Source: an uncultured Eubacteriales bacterium (GTDB taxonomy: Bacteria; Bacillota; Clostridia; Christensenellales; Aristaeellaceae). From it: 64,000 bases of DNA. Position numbers and translations under genes: made by a program. Location of the stretch: the NCBI GenBank assembly GCA_900550955.1, contig URUF01000007.1, positions 20,642 through 84,641 on the forward strand, given 5' to 3'. The notes beneath the pieces are model-generated. The model was not told where the DNA came from. It searched no databases and worked only from the letters and a program-made list of their open reading frames with translations. The stretch's first letter is position 1, and each line of letters starts with the position of its first letter. Below, in pieces: positions 16,990 to 26,012 of this stretch.

Positions 16990-18315
16990 GTGCGGCATGA
17001 GATCACGCAGGTAGAGAGCCATTCAGTGGCGCAGCGTTATGGCGTGCGCGCGGGCGACTGGCTGCTGGCCCTTAACGGCGAGCCTGTGGAGGATGAAATT
17101 GATTATCAGGCGCTGATTGCGGGCAGCCGGGTGCGAATGGCCCTGGAACGGGATGGCAAGCCGCTTGAAATCGATATCCACAAGCAGGAGGGCGAGGCGC
17201 TTGGCCTGCATTTTGGGCAGACGATGGCGCTGTCGCCGCGCACATGCTACAACAACTGCGTGTTTTGCTTTATCGCCCAAATGCCGCCCAATCTGCGCAA
17301 AACCCTGTATGTAAAGGATGACGACTGGCGCTATTCCCTGATGATGGGCAACTTTGTAACGCTTACCAACGTAAACGAAAAGGAGTTTGACCGCATTATC
17401 CGGCGCAAGGCCTCTCCGCTGTACATCAGCGTGCATACCACCGACCCGGAGCTGCGCTGCCGCATGATGAACAACCGCTTCGCAGGCGATATTATGCAGC
17501 GCCTGACCCGCCTGAAGGACGCGGGAATCAAATTCCACTGCCAGATTGTGGTTTGCCCCGGCTGGAACGATGGGGAGCAGCTCCTGCGCACGCTTAATGA
17601 TTTGCGCTCGCTGGCCCCGGCTGCGCAGACGGCGGCCATGGTGCCAGTGGGGCTGACCAAGTTTCGTGAAGGGCTGGCGCCGCTCAGGCCCTTCACCTGC
17701 GAGGAAGCCTGCGCGCTGCTGGACGCCATCGCGCCCTTTCAGGAGGCGTGCCGCCGCGAGCTGGGCACCACCTTCGCCTTTCCCAGCGACGAATTCTTTT
17801 GTATCGCTGGGCGGGACATCCCGCCGGAGGCGTGGTATGAGGACTTTGCGCAGATTGAAAACGGGGTGGGCCTTTTAAGGCGCTTTGCGTGTGAAATGGA
17901 GGAGGCCGAGCGCTTTGAAAGGCTGTACGGCGACGCGCGGCCCGCGCCCCCAAAAACCTATGTGATTCCCACGGGCGTGAGCGCCGCGCCGCATATGCGG
18001 CGCTTTGCGGAGCGCTTTGGCCCACAGGGGGTTAGGGTGAAGGTGATCGCGGTGGAAAACCAGTTCTTTGGCACAACGGTTACCGTGGCCGGGCTGCTTA
18101 CCGGAGGCGACGTGCTTAGCGCCCTGACGGACGAAGCTGTGGCGGGCGCGGATGAAATTTTGCTCTGCTCCGTAATGCTTAGGCATGAGGGCGACCTGTT
18201 CCTGGACGATATGCACATAGACGCTTTCCGCGCGAGAGCGCCGCTGCCCGTGCATGTGATCGCCTGTGACGGACAGGCCTTTTACGACGCGCTGCGCGGG
18301 CGCTTTGACGATTGA
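16990..18315 (+). CDS. DUF512 radical SAM protein with PDZ-like N terminus
   Basis: A 441-residue protein. An N-terminal PDZ-like segment (RYGVRAGDWLLALNG) is followed by an atypical radical SAM region CYNNCVFCFIAQMP, then the diagnostic KDDDWRYSLMMGNFVTLTN, and a C-terminal DUF512 domain (TGVSAAPHM, VENQFFGTTVTVAGLL). The cellular role is not established. The GTG start at 16990 has GGGAGGGGG 8 bases upstream; upstream in-frame codons overlap the promoter and the divergent gene. It lies 24 bases from der, as in many Clostridia. Confidence 0.88.
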   Translation: MRHEITQVESHSVAQRYGVRAGDWLLALNGEPVEDEIDYQALIAGSRVRMALERDGKPLEIDIHKQEGEALGLHFGQTMALSPRTCYNNCVFCFIAQMPPNLRKTLYVKDDDWRYSLMMGNFVTLTNVNEKEFDRIIRRKASPLYISVHTTDPELRCRMMNNRFAGDIMQRLTRLKDAGIKFHCQIVVCPGWNDGEQLLRTLNDLRSLAPAAQTAAMVPVGLTKFREGLAPLRPFTCEEACALLDAIAPFQEACRRELGTTFAFPSDEFFCIAGRDIPPEAWYEDFAQIENGVGLLRRFACEMEEAERFERLYGDARPAPPKTYVIPTGVSAAPHMRRFAERFGPQGVRVKVIAVENQFFGTTVTVAGLLTGGDVLSALTDEAVAGADEILLCSVMLRHEGDLFLDDMHIDAFRARAPLPVHVIACDGQAFYDALRGRFDD

Positions 18316-18339
18316 TTGGAATATGTAAGGAGAGAAACT

Positions 18340-19674
18340 ATGGCAAAGCCGCTTGTGGCCATTGTTGGCCGCCCAAACGTGGGCAAATCGACCTTTTTTA
18401 ATAAGATTGCGGGAAGGCGCATCTCCATTGTGGAGGATGTGCCCGGCGTAACGCGCGACCGCGTATATGCCGATGTGGAATGGATGGGCCGCCGCTTTAG
18501 CATGGTGGATACCGGCGGCCTGGATATGCGCAGCGAGGATGTGCTGCTGTCCCAGATGCGCCGCCAGGCGGAAATTGCCATGGATACGGCGGATGTGATC
18601 TGCTTTTTCTGCGACGGGCGCGCGGGCCTGACCAGCGAGGACGAGGATGTGGCCAACTACCTGCGCCGCACCCGCAAGCCGCTGCTGCTGGTGGTTAACA
18701 AGATGGATTATAAGGGCCTGGAAGAGCAGCTCTACGAATATTACAACCTGGGCCTGGGCGATCCCATCGCCATTAGCAGCACCAATATGCTGGGCCTGGG
18801 CGATTTGCTGGAGGAGATCGTCAAGCGCCTGCCGCCTGCCGATCCGGACGAGCAGGAGGATGAGGCGCATGTGATCCAGCTGGCCTTGGTGGGCAGGCCC
18901 AACGTGGGCAAAAGCTCGCTGTGCAACAAGCTGCTGGGGCAGGAGCGCACCATGGTGAGCGACATTCCCGGCACCACGCGCGACGCGATCGACACCTTTT
19001 TTACCGATGCGGATGGCACGCGCTATAATATCATTGATACGGCGGGGATGCGCAAAAAGAAGGCCGTGGAGGATGAAAGCCTGGAGCGATACAGCGTGCT
19101 GCGCTCCATCGCCGCCATTGACCGCTGCGACGTGGCCCTGCTGATGATTGACGCGCAAACGGGCGTGACCGAGCAGGATACCAAAATTGCCGGGCTTATT
19201 TTAAACGCCGGCAAGGCGGTGATCGTCGCCGTGAACAAGTGGGACGCGGTTGCAAAGGATACCAACACCATGGAGGCCTTCCGCAAGAAGGTGCTGTCCG
19301 ACCTGAAATTTATGAGCTACGCGCCCGTGCTGTTTTTGAGCGCGCTTACCGGCCAGCGGGTGAATACCGTGCTTTCCGCCGTCAAAGCCGCCTATGAACA
19401 GTATAGCAAGCGCATTCCCACCGGCGTGCTTAACGAGGCGCTGGCAGATGCGCAGGCCAGCCTACAGCCGCCCGTGAGCGCGGGCCGGAGGCTAAAAATT
19501 TATTATGCCACGCAGCAATGCGCCTGCCCGCCCACGTTTGTGCTGTTCATCAACTCGGAGGAGCTGATGCACTTCGCCTACGAGCGGTATCTGGAGAACC
19601 ATTTCCGCAAAAGCTTCGGTTTTGCCGGCACGCCAATTCGGTTTGTGCTGAGGGAAAAAACAAAGGATAAGTAA
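18340..19674 (+). CDS. der: Ribosome-biogenesis GTPase Der (EngA)
   Basis: Double-GTPase protein of 444 residues that acts in 50S subunit assembly. The first G domain has GRPNVGKST, DTGG and NKMD, and the second has GRPNVGKSS, DTAG and NKWD. A C-terminal KH-like domain contains the usual PPTFVLFIN and YLENHFRKSFGF end. The start at 18340 has AAGGAGAG upstream. Cotranscribed with the DUF512 gene. Confidence 0.97.
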   Translation: MAKPLVAIVGRPNVGKSTFFNKIAGRRISIVEDVPGVTRDRVYADVEWMGRRFSMVDTGGLDMRSEDVLLSQMRRQAEIAMDTADVICFFCDGRAGLTSEDEDVANYLRRTRKPLLLVVNKMDYKGLEEQLYEYYNLGLGDPIAISSTNMLGLGDLLEEIVKRLPPADPDEQEDEAHVIQLALVGRPNVGKSSLCNKLLGQERTMVSDIPGTTRDAIDTFFTDADGTRYNIIDTAGMRKKKAVEDESLERYSVLRSIAAIDRCDVALLMIDAQTGVTEQDTKIAGLILNAGKAVIVAVNKWDAVAKDTNTMEAFRKKVLSDLKFMSYAPVLFLSALTGQRVNTVLSAVKAAYEQYSKRIPTGVLNEALADAQASLQPPVSAGRRLKIYYATQQCACPPTFVLFINSEELMHFAYERYLENHFRKSFGFAGTPIRFVLREKTKDK

Positions 19675-19728
19675 GGCCCGCGCTTTGGAAAATGCAAGCT
19701 TCCACAGGGAAGCACGGCGGAAAGAAAA

Positions 19729-19770
19729 AGGCCGTTCCCGCGCAACGCAGCTTTGCGCGGGAGCGGCTTT
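19729..19770. terminator. Terminator between der and the convergent EAL gene
   Basis: A 15-bp stem (19731-19745 with 19753-19767, one G-T pair) rich in GC with flanking AAAAAG and CTTT, usable from either strand. Confidence 0.7.
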
Positions 19771-19810
19771 GAATCTTTGTGAAAAGCGCTTTTCTACCGC
19801 GCTTTATGGC

Positions 19811-20593
19811 CTATGCGTGCCCGCGCTGTACGGCGAAATTGCGCACATAGGTTTCCATGTCTGCCATATTCATAGGCTTACCAATCAGGAAGCCTTGGCC
19901 TTTTAGGCAGCCAAGCTCCTCAAAGAATTCAAACTGATCCTGCGTTTCAATGCCCTTGGCGCATATTTCCATATCCAGCGTATGGGCCATGTGCTGAATG
20001 GCTACCACCAGGCGGCAGGTTTGCTCATGGGAGGGGACCAGCGCCGCATAGGAGCGGTCCAGCTCCAAACCGTCAAAATGCACTTCGCGCAGCAGATCGA
20101 CGTTTGCATGCCCTGTTCCAAAGTTTGCCAGCCATAGGCCCACGCCCTGCCCGTCGTGCAATGCGTTAAGGTTTTTCTCCCCGGTGGACGTTAAATTTTG
20201 CGCCTCGCTTAGTTCAAACTGAAGCTTTTTGGGGTTTATGTTCAGCCGTTCTATAAGGCTTAGGATATCGTCGATAAATTCCTCGCGGTTGGCGTAAAAG
20301 GGAAGCAGGTTGAGCGACAGCGTAACGTTGGTATTGGTTGCGTTACTCAGGCGAATGCCGGACTTCATCGCTTCCTCCATAAACCAACGGGAAAAAAGCA
20401 GCGTCAGCGCCTCGTCCGCCTCGATGATTTCCAGCATAGGCCAGGCGGGCATTATGCCGCCATCCGCCATATGAAGCTTTTCCACCAAAACCTCATAGGT
20501 ATTGCAGGTGTTTTTTCCAAAGGTCCATTTGGGCTGCCCATAAAGCTCGAATGCGCCCCGGAGGATTGCGTCAGCGATCATATTGTGATTCAT
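19811..20593 (-). CDS. Degenerate EAL-domain protein (likely catalytically inactive)
   Basis: A 260-residue stand-alone EAL-fold protein. The motif order is recognisable: YEVLVEKL (EAL position, Glu34), LSLNLLP (Asn95), FELSE (Glu127), LANFGTGHANVDLL, LELDRSY, AKGIETQDQ and KGQGFLIGKPM. The canonical metal-binding DD of DDFG is Ala156-Asn157. The Lys of KIDRS is Glu177, and the Glu of AEGVE is Lys213. Cyclic-di-GMP hydrolysis is therefore unlikely; ligand binding or a protein-interaction role is inferred. No GGDEF or sensor domain is attached. The start at 20593 has AGGGGA upstream. Its own promoter is probable. Confidence 0.85.
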   Translation of the reverse strand: MNHNMIADAILRGAFELYGQPKWTFGKNTCNTYEVLVEKLHMADGGIMPAWPMLEIIEADEALTLLFSRWFMEEAMKSGIRLSNATNTNVTLSLNLLPFYANREEFIDDILSLIERLNINPKKLQFELSEAQNLTSTGEKNLNALHDGQGVGLWLANFGTGHANVDLLREVHFDGLELDRSYAALVPSHEQTCRLVVAIQHMAHTLDMEICAKGIETQDQFEFFEELGCLKGQGFLIGKPMNMADMETYVRNFAVQRGHA

Positions 20594-20671
20594 GGTTTTG
20601 TCCCCTTTCCAAACATACGGTCGCTTCATTTTGTTTTAACTGTCGGTTTTACGGGTACGAACTCTGCTATC

Positions 20672-20700
20672 CTTATACGCTATACATTCGATAGGGCCAA
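20672..20700 (-). promoter_or_regulatory. Possible promoter for the EAL gene
   Basis: Minus-strand -10 TATAAG (20672-20677), -35 TTGGCC (20695-20700), 17-base spacer. Modest match; the other contents of this 282-base gap are the plus-strand promoter at 20782. Confidence 0.35.
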
Positions 20701-20781
20701 TATCCTTTCCTGCCGGAGCGGCATGCGAAAATACCGCGTTGCACCGTTTTTTGATATACCTGCGCATAAACAAATGCGTAC

Positions 20782-20810
20782 TTGCCAGAAAAACGTTTTA
20801 ATGCTATGCT
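20782..20810 (+). promoter_or_regulatory. Promoter for the PLP enzyme / HAD-Tmk / mnmA unit
   Basis: -35 TTGCCA (20782-20787) and -10 TATGCT (20805-20810), 17-base spacer, 65 bases before the start codon. Confidence 0.6.
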
Positions 20811-20875
20811 GAACACGCCTGCGCATAACGCGCGGCAAAAGGCGAAAAAAGGGGGCGCGCATCACGGAGAGGCCG

Positions 20876-22219
20876 ATGCTTGAAATGCTTGAGCGCACGG
20901 CGGGCCGCGTGTCCCTGCACATGCCGGGGGCGCAGGGGCGCGGGCCGTTTGGCGCGATAGACCCCTACCGGCTGGATACCACCGAGCTGCCTGAAACGGA
21001 CGACCTGTACGCGCCCAACGGGGCGATTGCCCGGGCGCAGGAGCTGGCGGCGCGCAGCGCTGGTGCGGCGCATACCATTTTGCTGCATGGCGGGTCCACG
21101 GCGGGTATGCATGCGATGCTCTTGTATGCGGCCCGCCGCGGGGAACAGGTGATTTTGCCGCGCAACGTGCACTTGAGCGCGCTGAACCTGTGCGCCACCG
21201 CGGGGCTAGAGCCTGTGTTTGCCAGGCCCGCCTATACGCCCGACGGCTTGCCCTACACGCCGCAGGAGCGTTATTTGGAGGCGCTTGAAAAGCATCCCGG
21301 CGCGCGCGCGATGCTGGTGGTCAGGCCGGATTATTACGGCGGCCTGTACTGGCCCAAGGCGGCGGTAGAGCGGGCGCACGCGCGGGGAATGCTGGTGCTG
21401 TGCGACGAGGCGCACGGCGCGCATCTCAACTGGGACGCCCAAACGCCAAACGCGCTGGAACTGGGGGCGGATGTGAGCGTGCAGTCCGCACACAAAACGC
21501 TGCCCGCGCTTACGGCAGGCGCATGGCTGCATGCCGGCCCAGGGGTGGACGCCGCGCGGCTTAGGCGCATGCTGCGCATGGTGCAAACCAGCAGCCCGGC
21601 CTTTGTGGGGCTTTTGTCGCTGGATGATGCGCGCGCCTGGATGGACGCGCGCGGCGCGGCGGCCTTGGAAGCGCTCAAAGGCGCTGCGCGCCTGTTTTAT
21701 GAACGGGCGGCCAAGCTGGGATACGCCGACGGCCAGGCCGCGCGCGGCTTTGCTTGCGACAAAACGCGGCTGGTGCTGGAAGCGCCGCAGGGCGGCTTTG
21801 CGCTGGCCGGGCAACTGGCGCGGATGGGCCTGGACGCAGAAATGAGCGATGAGCGGCGCGTCGTATGCATCTTGTCGCTGATGGATGGCGGGGAACGGCT
21901 GGATTGGCTGCTGGCGGCGCTTGAGCGCATCGGCCCCCAGATGGGGGAAGCGGCCCGGCCGCTGCCGGCCCCTCCGCGCGAGCTGCCCGAACGCGCGATT
22001 GCACTGGACGAGGCGGCGTTCGCGCCCACGGAGGCGCTCGCGCCCGGGAAGGCCATGGGCCGCATAAGCGCCGCGCATGTGGGGCTTTACCCGCCGGGAA
22101 CGGCGCTGCTTGCGGCAGGCGAACGCGTTACGCCTGCGCTGGCGGAATACCTGAGCGGCCTTGCCCCCTCCCGGGTGTTTGGCCTGAATGCGGACGGTAC
22201 CCTGAACTGTGTACGATAA
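20876..22219 (+). CDS. PLP-dependent Orn/Lys/Arg decarboxylase-like enzyme
   Basis: Fold-type I PLP enzyme of 447 residues. The N terminus SLHMPGAQGRG and the LYAPNGAI segment match the group III amino-acid decarboxylase family. Asp177 and His180 (CDEAHGAHL) and Lys207 (SAHKTLP) form the cofactor site. A shortened C-terminal domain follows, as in YaaO-type proteins found next to tmk in Firmicutes. The substrate (arginine, lysine or ornithine) cannot be decided. GGAG lies 6 bases before the ATG. The downstream HAD-Tmk gene begins 13 bases later. Confidence 0.85.
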   Translation: MLEMLERTAGRVSLHMPGAQGRGPFGAIDPYRLDTTELPETDDLYAPNGAIARAQELAARSAGAAHTILLHGGSTAGMHAMLLYAARRGEQVILPRNVHLSALNLCATAGLEPVFARPAYTPDGLPYTPQERYLEALEKHPGARAMLVVRPDYYGGLYWPKAAVERAHARGMLVLCDEAHGAHLNWDAQTPNALELGADVSVQSAHKTLPALTAGAWLHAGPGVDAARLRRMLRMVQTSSPAFVGLLSLDDARAWMDARGAAALEALKGAARLFYERAAKLGYADGQAARGFACDKTRLVLEAPQGGFALAGQLARMGLDAEMSDERRVVCILSLMDGGERLDWLLAALERIGPQMGEAARPLPAPPRELPERAIALDEAAFAPTEALAPGKAMGRISAAHVGLYPPGTALLAAGERVTPALAEYLSGLAPSRVFGLNADGTLNCVR

Positions 22220-22232
22220 AGGAGCGAAGCGC

Positions 22233-23528
22233 ATGGATATCTTTCCCTACGACGCTGTGGTATTTGACTTGGACGGCACGCTGTTTGACGCGGAGGACGG
22301 TATTATCTCCTCCGTGCTGGTTGCCCTGGACAAGCTGGGCCTGACCCCGCCGCCTGAAACCGACCTGCGCGAGGTAGTGGGCCCCCCGCTGCGCAATTCG
22401 TTCCGCGACCTGCTGGGCGTGCCGGAGGAGCTGGTCGAGCGGGCGATGGAGCTGTACCGCGAGGATTTCAGCAAGCGCGGCATGTATCTATACAGCGTAT
22501 ACCCCAACGTGCGCAGCACCCTGCGCATGCTGCGCGAGGGCGGGGTGCACGTGGCCATGGCCACCAGCAAGCCGCTTTGGCTGGCGATGGATATATTGGT
22601 GTACTTTGGCCTGGACGGGGCGTTTGACCGCGTGGTTGGCGAGGAAAGCGGCGCGACCCAACTGGGCAAGGCGGAGCTGATTCGCCGGGCGTTGCCGGAT
22701 AAATACCGCCGGGCGGCCATGGTGGGCGATCGCAAGTTTGATATGGCCGGCGCGCGGGCAAACGGCATTGAGGGGATTGGCGTAAGCTACGGCTGCGGCA
22801 GCGAGGAGGAGTTACAGGATGCGGGCGCTACGGTGATTGTGCCCGATACGGAGGGGCTTCGCGCGCTGCTATGCCCTGGCGGCAAAATTCCCCGCGGCTT
22901 CTTTTTAACCGTGGAGGGCCCGGACGGCAGCGGCAAAACCACGCAGGTGGAGCTGTTGGAAAAAAGCCTGCGCCAGTTTGGCTTTAGCGTGCTGCATACC
23001 CGCGAGCCCGGCGGCTGTGAGATCAGCGAGGATATCCGCCGCATCATTCTGGATACCAAAAATACGGAAATGTGCGCCCAGTGCGAGGCGCTTTTGTACG
23101 CGGCTTCGCGCGCGCAGCATGTGCATCAGGTCATCCGCCCGGCGGTGGAGCGCGGCATGCTTGTGCTGTGCGACCGCTTTGTGGATAGCTCTGTGGCCTA
23201 CCAGGGCGGCGGGCGCGAGCTGGGCGTGGAAACCGTGCAGCAGATGAACGAACCCGCCGTGGACGGCATGCTGCCGGATGCGACGCTGTATTTGGCCATA
23301 GACCATCGCGAGGCGTTGGGCAGGCGGCTGGCCGCCTCCACGCCGGACAGGCTAGAGCTGGAGGCGGACGAGTTTCATGACCGGGTGCAAAAGGCCTATG
23401 AGCGGCTGGCGCGTGAAAACCGCAAGCGCTATTTGATGGTGGACGCGTCACAGGATATTCAAAGCGTCGCAAGCGACGCGCTTGCCGCCGTGCTGGGCAG
23501 GCTTTTGCCGGAACGCAGGCACGGCTGA
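22233..23528 (+). CDS. tmk: Fusion of HAD phosphatase and thymidylate kinase
   Basis: One uninterrupted frame of 431 residues. Residues 1-215 are a HAD subfamily IA phosphatase: FDLDGT with Asp12 and Asp14, then ATSKP, then GDRKFDMAGA, resembling phosphoglycolate phosphatase or 5'-nucleotidase-like proteins. From residue 222 a complete dTMP kinase follows: VEGPDGSGKTT (P-loop at 229-237), TREPGG, CDRFVDSSVAYQG, and the usual C-terminal helices. Tmk makes dTDP from dTMP and is essential. A HAD head on Tmk is unusual and may remove noncanonical or excess nucleotides, which is inference. AAAGGAG precedes the start. Confidence 0.88.
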   Translation: MDIFPYDAVVFDLDGTLFDAEDGIISSVLVALDKLGLTPPPETDLREVVGPPLRNSFRDLLGVPEELVERAMELYREDFSKRGMYLYSVYPNVRSTLRMLREGGVHVAMATSKPLWLAMDILVYFGLDGAFDRVVGEESGATQLGKAELIRRALPDKYRRAAMVGDRKFDMAGARANGIEGIGVSYGCGSEEELQDAGATVIVPDTEGLRALLCPGGKIPRGFFLTVEGPDGSGKTTQVELLEKSLRQFGFSVLHTREPGGCEISEDIRRIILDTKNTEMCAQCEALLYAASRAQHVHQVIRPAVERGMLVLCDRFVDSSVAYQGGGRELGVETVQQMNEPAVDGMLPDATLYLAIDHREALGRRLAASTPDRLELEADEFHDRVQKAYERLARENRKRYLMVDASQDIQSVASDALAAVLGRLLPERRHG

Positions 23529-23547
23529 TTGCGAAGGGGAGAGCGGC

Positions 23548-24642
23548 TTGGAGAGAATTGTGGTTGGCATGTCCGGCGGGGTGGACAGCTCGGTAGCTGC
23601 GCTGCTGTTGAAGCGGCAGGGCTATGATGTGGTGGGCGTGTTCATGAAAAACTGGGATGAGAAGGATGAAAACGGCACCTGTACCGCCGCTGAGGATTGG
23701 AACGACGTGCAGGACGTTTGCGCCCGTATCGGCATTCCCTGCTATTCCGTCAATTTTGAAAAGGAATATTACGACCGCGTGTTCGCCTATTTTTTGGAGG
23801 AATACCGCCGGGGGCGCACCCCAAACCCGGATGTGCTGTGCAACCGCGAAATCAAGTTCAAAGCCTTTTTGGATTATGCCATGAAGCTGGGGGCCACGCA
23901 TATGGCTACCGGGCATTTTGTAAAAAAAGGCGTCAGAGGCGGGCATACGGCGCTTTTGCGCGGCGACGACCCGGCTAAGGATCAAAGCTACTTTCTATAT
24001 ATGCTCAAGGAGCGCCAGCTGGAGCGGGCGCTGTTTCCCGTGGGCGGGCTTACCAAGGGGCAGGTGAGGGCCATTGCGGAGGAAAACGGCCTTTCCACCT
24101 TCCAAAAGAAGGATTCAACGGGCGTGTGCTTTATTGGCGAGCGCAACTTCCGCAGGTTTTTGCAGGGCTTTTTGCCCATGCAGCCCGGCGATATACGCAC
24201 CGAAGCCGGCGAAAAGGTGGGGGAGCATATCGGGCTTGCGTACTACACGCTGGGCCAGCGCCGCGGCCTGGGAATTGGCGGCAGCGGCGACGGGCGGCGC
24301 TGGTTTGTAATTGAAAAGGATTTAAAAAACAACGTGCTTGTGGTGGCCCAGGGAGAGGACAGCCCGCGGCTGTACAGCCGTTATATCCTGGCCAGCCAGC
24401 CTACATGGGTGGCGGATGAGCCGCCCGCTAAGCAGGGAGCGCCCCTGCGGCTGACCGCGCGCTTTCGCTACCGCCAGCCGGACCAGGCTGTGACGGTGAC
24501 GCTGCGCGGCGGCGAGCTGCTCATTGAGGCGGACGAATTGCAGCGTGCCGTAACCCCCGGGCAGAGCGTGGTTCTCTACCAGGGAGATGTATGCTTGGGA
24601 GGCGGCATTGCGGAAAAGGCCGGAATGGAGCCTTTTGTATAA
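23548..24642 (+). CDS. mnmA: tRNA-specific 2-thiouridylase MnmA
   Basis: ATP-dependent enzyme that thiolates U34 of tRNA Lys, Glu and Gln. The N-terminal PP-loop is GMSGGVDSS. NPDVLCNREIKF carries the nucleophilic Cys, ATGHF follows, and GVCFIGER carries the second Cys, with a C-terminal RNA-binding barrel. Length is 364 residues from the TTG at 23548. That start is preferred because AAGGGGAG lies 6 bases upstream and earlier in-frame codons lie in tmk. It follows tmk by 19 bases. Confidence 0.95.
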   Translation: MERIVVGMSGGVDSSVAALLLKRQGYDVVGVFMKNWDEKDENGTCTAAEDWNDVQDVCARIGIPCYSVNFEKEYYDRVFAYFLEEYRRGRTPNPDVLCNREIKFKAFLDYAMKLGATHMATGHFVKKGVRGGHTALLRGDDPAKDQSYFLYMLKERQLERALFPVGGLTKGQVRAIAEENGLSTFQKKDSTGVCFIGERNFRRFLQGFLPMQPGDIRTEAGEKVGEHIGLAYYTLGQRRGLGIGGSGDGRRWFVIEKDLKNNVLVVAQGEDSPRLYSRYILASQPTWVADEPPAKQGAPLRLTARFRYRQPDQAVTVTLRGGELLIEADELQRAVTPGQSVVLYQGDVCLGGGIAEKAGMEPFV

Positions 24643-24710
24643 TCGGGTCAAAAAAAGGTCGCGCTAGAGCGGAAAAACAGTGTAAAAACAACGAATGCAG
24701 GAAAATCGCC

Positions 24711-24739
24711 TTGCGAAGATTTCGGGTTCTGGCTATAAT
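24711..24739 (+). promoter_or_regulatory. Promoter of the liv operon
   Basis: -35 TTGCGA (24711-24716), perfect -10 TATAAT (24734-24739), 17-base spacer, 66 bases before livJ. Confidence 0.8.
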
Positions 24740-24804
24740 TATCTCCAACATTCGCACAATTCCACGGGCGGATGCGAAAGATGTGTAAGGAGGAAGAAGA
24801 AACA

Positions 24805-25935
24805 ATGAAGAAATTGGTTTGCATGCTCTTGACGCTTGTGCTGGCGTTGAGCTTTGTGCTGCCCGCCATGGCTGAGGACGCGATTAAGATCGGCGTGATC
24901 GGCCCCTTGACCGGCCCCTATGCGATTTATGGCAACGCCGCGCTTTATGGCGCTCAAATCGCTGCCGAGGAGATCAACGCCCTGGGCGGCCTGCAGTTCG
25001 TAATTGAGGGCCAGGACGACGAGGGCGACGGCGAGAAGGGCGTAAATGCTTACAACGCTTTGCTGGACGGCGGCACCAAGGTGATCTTGGGCACCGTGAC
25101 CAGCGGCTCCTGCATCGCGGTTTCCGCCGTGGCGTTTGAGGAGCGCGTGTTCATGCTTACGCCTTCCGCTTCCGCTGACCTGGTTATTGCCGATAAGGAC
25201 AATATGTTCCAGGTATGCTTCAAGGATTCCGCGCAGGGCTCCGCGTCCGCGCAGTATATCTTCGATAACAAGCTGGGCGAAAAGGTAGGCATCATCTACA
25301 ACAACGCTATCGACTACTCCATCGGCATCTGCGAAACCTTCAAGGCCAGGGCTGCGGAGCTGGGCATGGAGATTGTTGCCGAGTCCGCCTTCAGCGACGA
25401 CAGCAACGCCGACTTCTCCGTACAGGTAGCCGCCATGAAGGAGGCTGGCGCGGATGTTGTGTTCCTGCCCATCTATTACACCCCCGCTTCCATGATTTTG
25501 ACCCAGGCCAAGGCGGTTGACTATGCGCCCATCTTCTTTGGCGTGGACGGCATGGACGGCATCCTGGGCCTGGAAGGCTTCGACAAGAGCCTGGCCGAGG
25601 GCGTAATGCTGCTGACCCCCTTCTCTGCCGATGCTGAGGATGAGCAGACCAAGAGCTTTGTGGCCAAGTATCAGGAGCTCCATGGCGAGATTCCCAACCA
25701 GTTTGCGGCTGACGCGTATGACGGCATGTATGCGCTGTACCAGGCGATGGTGAACACCGGCATCACTGCCGCTACCACGCCCGAGGAAGCCTGCGAGCTG
25801 CTGATTGCCGAATTCCCGAACCTGGAGGTTGCCGGCCTGACCGGTACCATGCATTGGGATTCTACCGGCGCTGTGAACAAGACGCCTACCGCCGTTGTGA
25901 TTCAGGACGGCGTGTATGTGGGCGCTACCAAGTAA
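24805..25935 (+). CDS. livJ: Branched-chain amino-acid ABC transporter substrate-binding protein
   Basis: Periplasmic-binding-protein type I of the LivJ/Leu-Ile-Val family, 376 residues. A signal peptide (MKKLVCMLLTLVLALSFVLP, cleavage after AMA) is followed by IKIGVIGPLTGPYAIYG and the characteristic AAEEINALGG. It captures leucine, isoleucine, valine or related ligands for the permease encoded downstream. The signal has no lipobox Cys at the cleavage site, odd for a Gram-positive binding protein. Start at 24805 with AAGGAGG 10 bases upstream. Two hairpins follow the stop. Confidence 0.93.
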   Translation: MKKLVCMLLTLVLALSFVLPAMAEDAIKIGVIGPLTGPYAIYGNAALYGAQIAAEEINALGGLQFVIEGQDDEGDGEKGVNAYNALLDGGTKVILGTVTSGSCIAVSAVAFEERVFMLTPSASADLVIADKDNMFQVCFKDSAQGSASAQYIFDNKLGEKVGIIYNNAIDYSIGICETFKARAAELGMEIVAESAFSDDSNADFSVQVAAMKEAGADVVFLPIYYTPASMILTQAKAVDYAPIFFGVDGMDGILGLEGFDKSLAEGVMLLTPFSADAEDEQTKSFVAKYQELHGEIPNQFAADAYDGMYALYQAMVNTGITAATTPEEACELLIAEFPNLEVAGLTGTMHWDSTGAVNKTPTAVVIQDGVYVGATK

Positions 25936-25948
25936 GCTGGAAAAATCC

Positions 25949-25987
25949 GCTGCCCGGGCAGGCGCGCCGTGCGCCCGCCCGGGCAGC
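25949..25987 (+). terminator. Strong GC hairpin directly after livJ
   Basis: Perfect 11-bp outer stem (25949-25959 with 25977-25987) plus a 5-bp inner stem, followed by AAGCCTTTTGG. The short U-run suggests partial termination or 3'-end protection that keeps livJ mRNA above livHMGF. Confidence 0.65.
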
Positions 25988-26012
25988 AAGCCTTTTGGGC
26001 AGCTTTTGCCGC

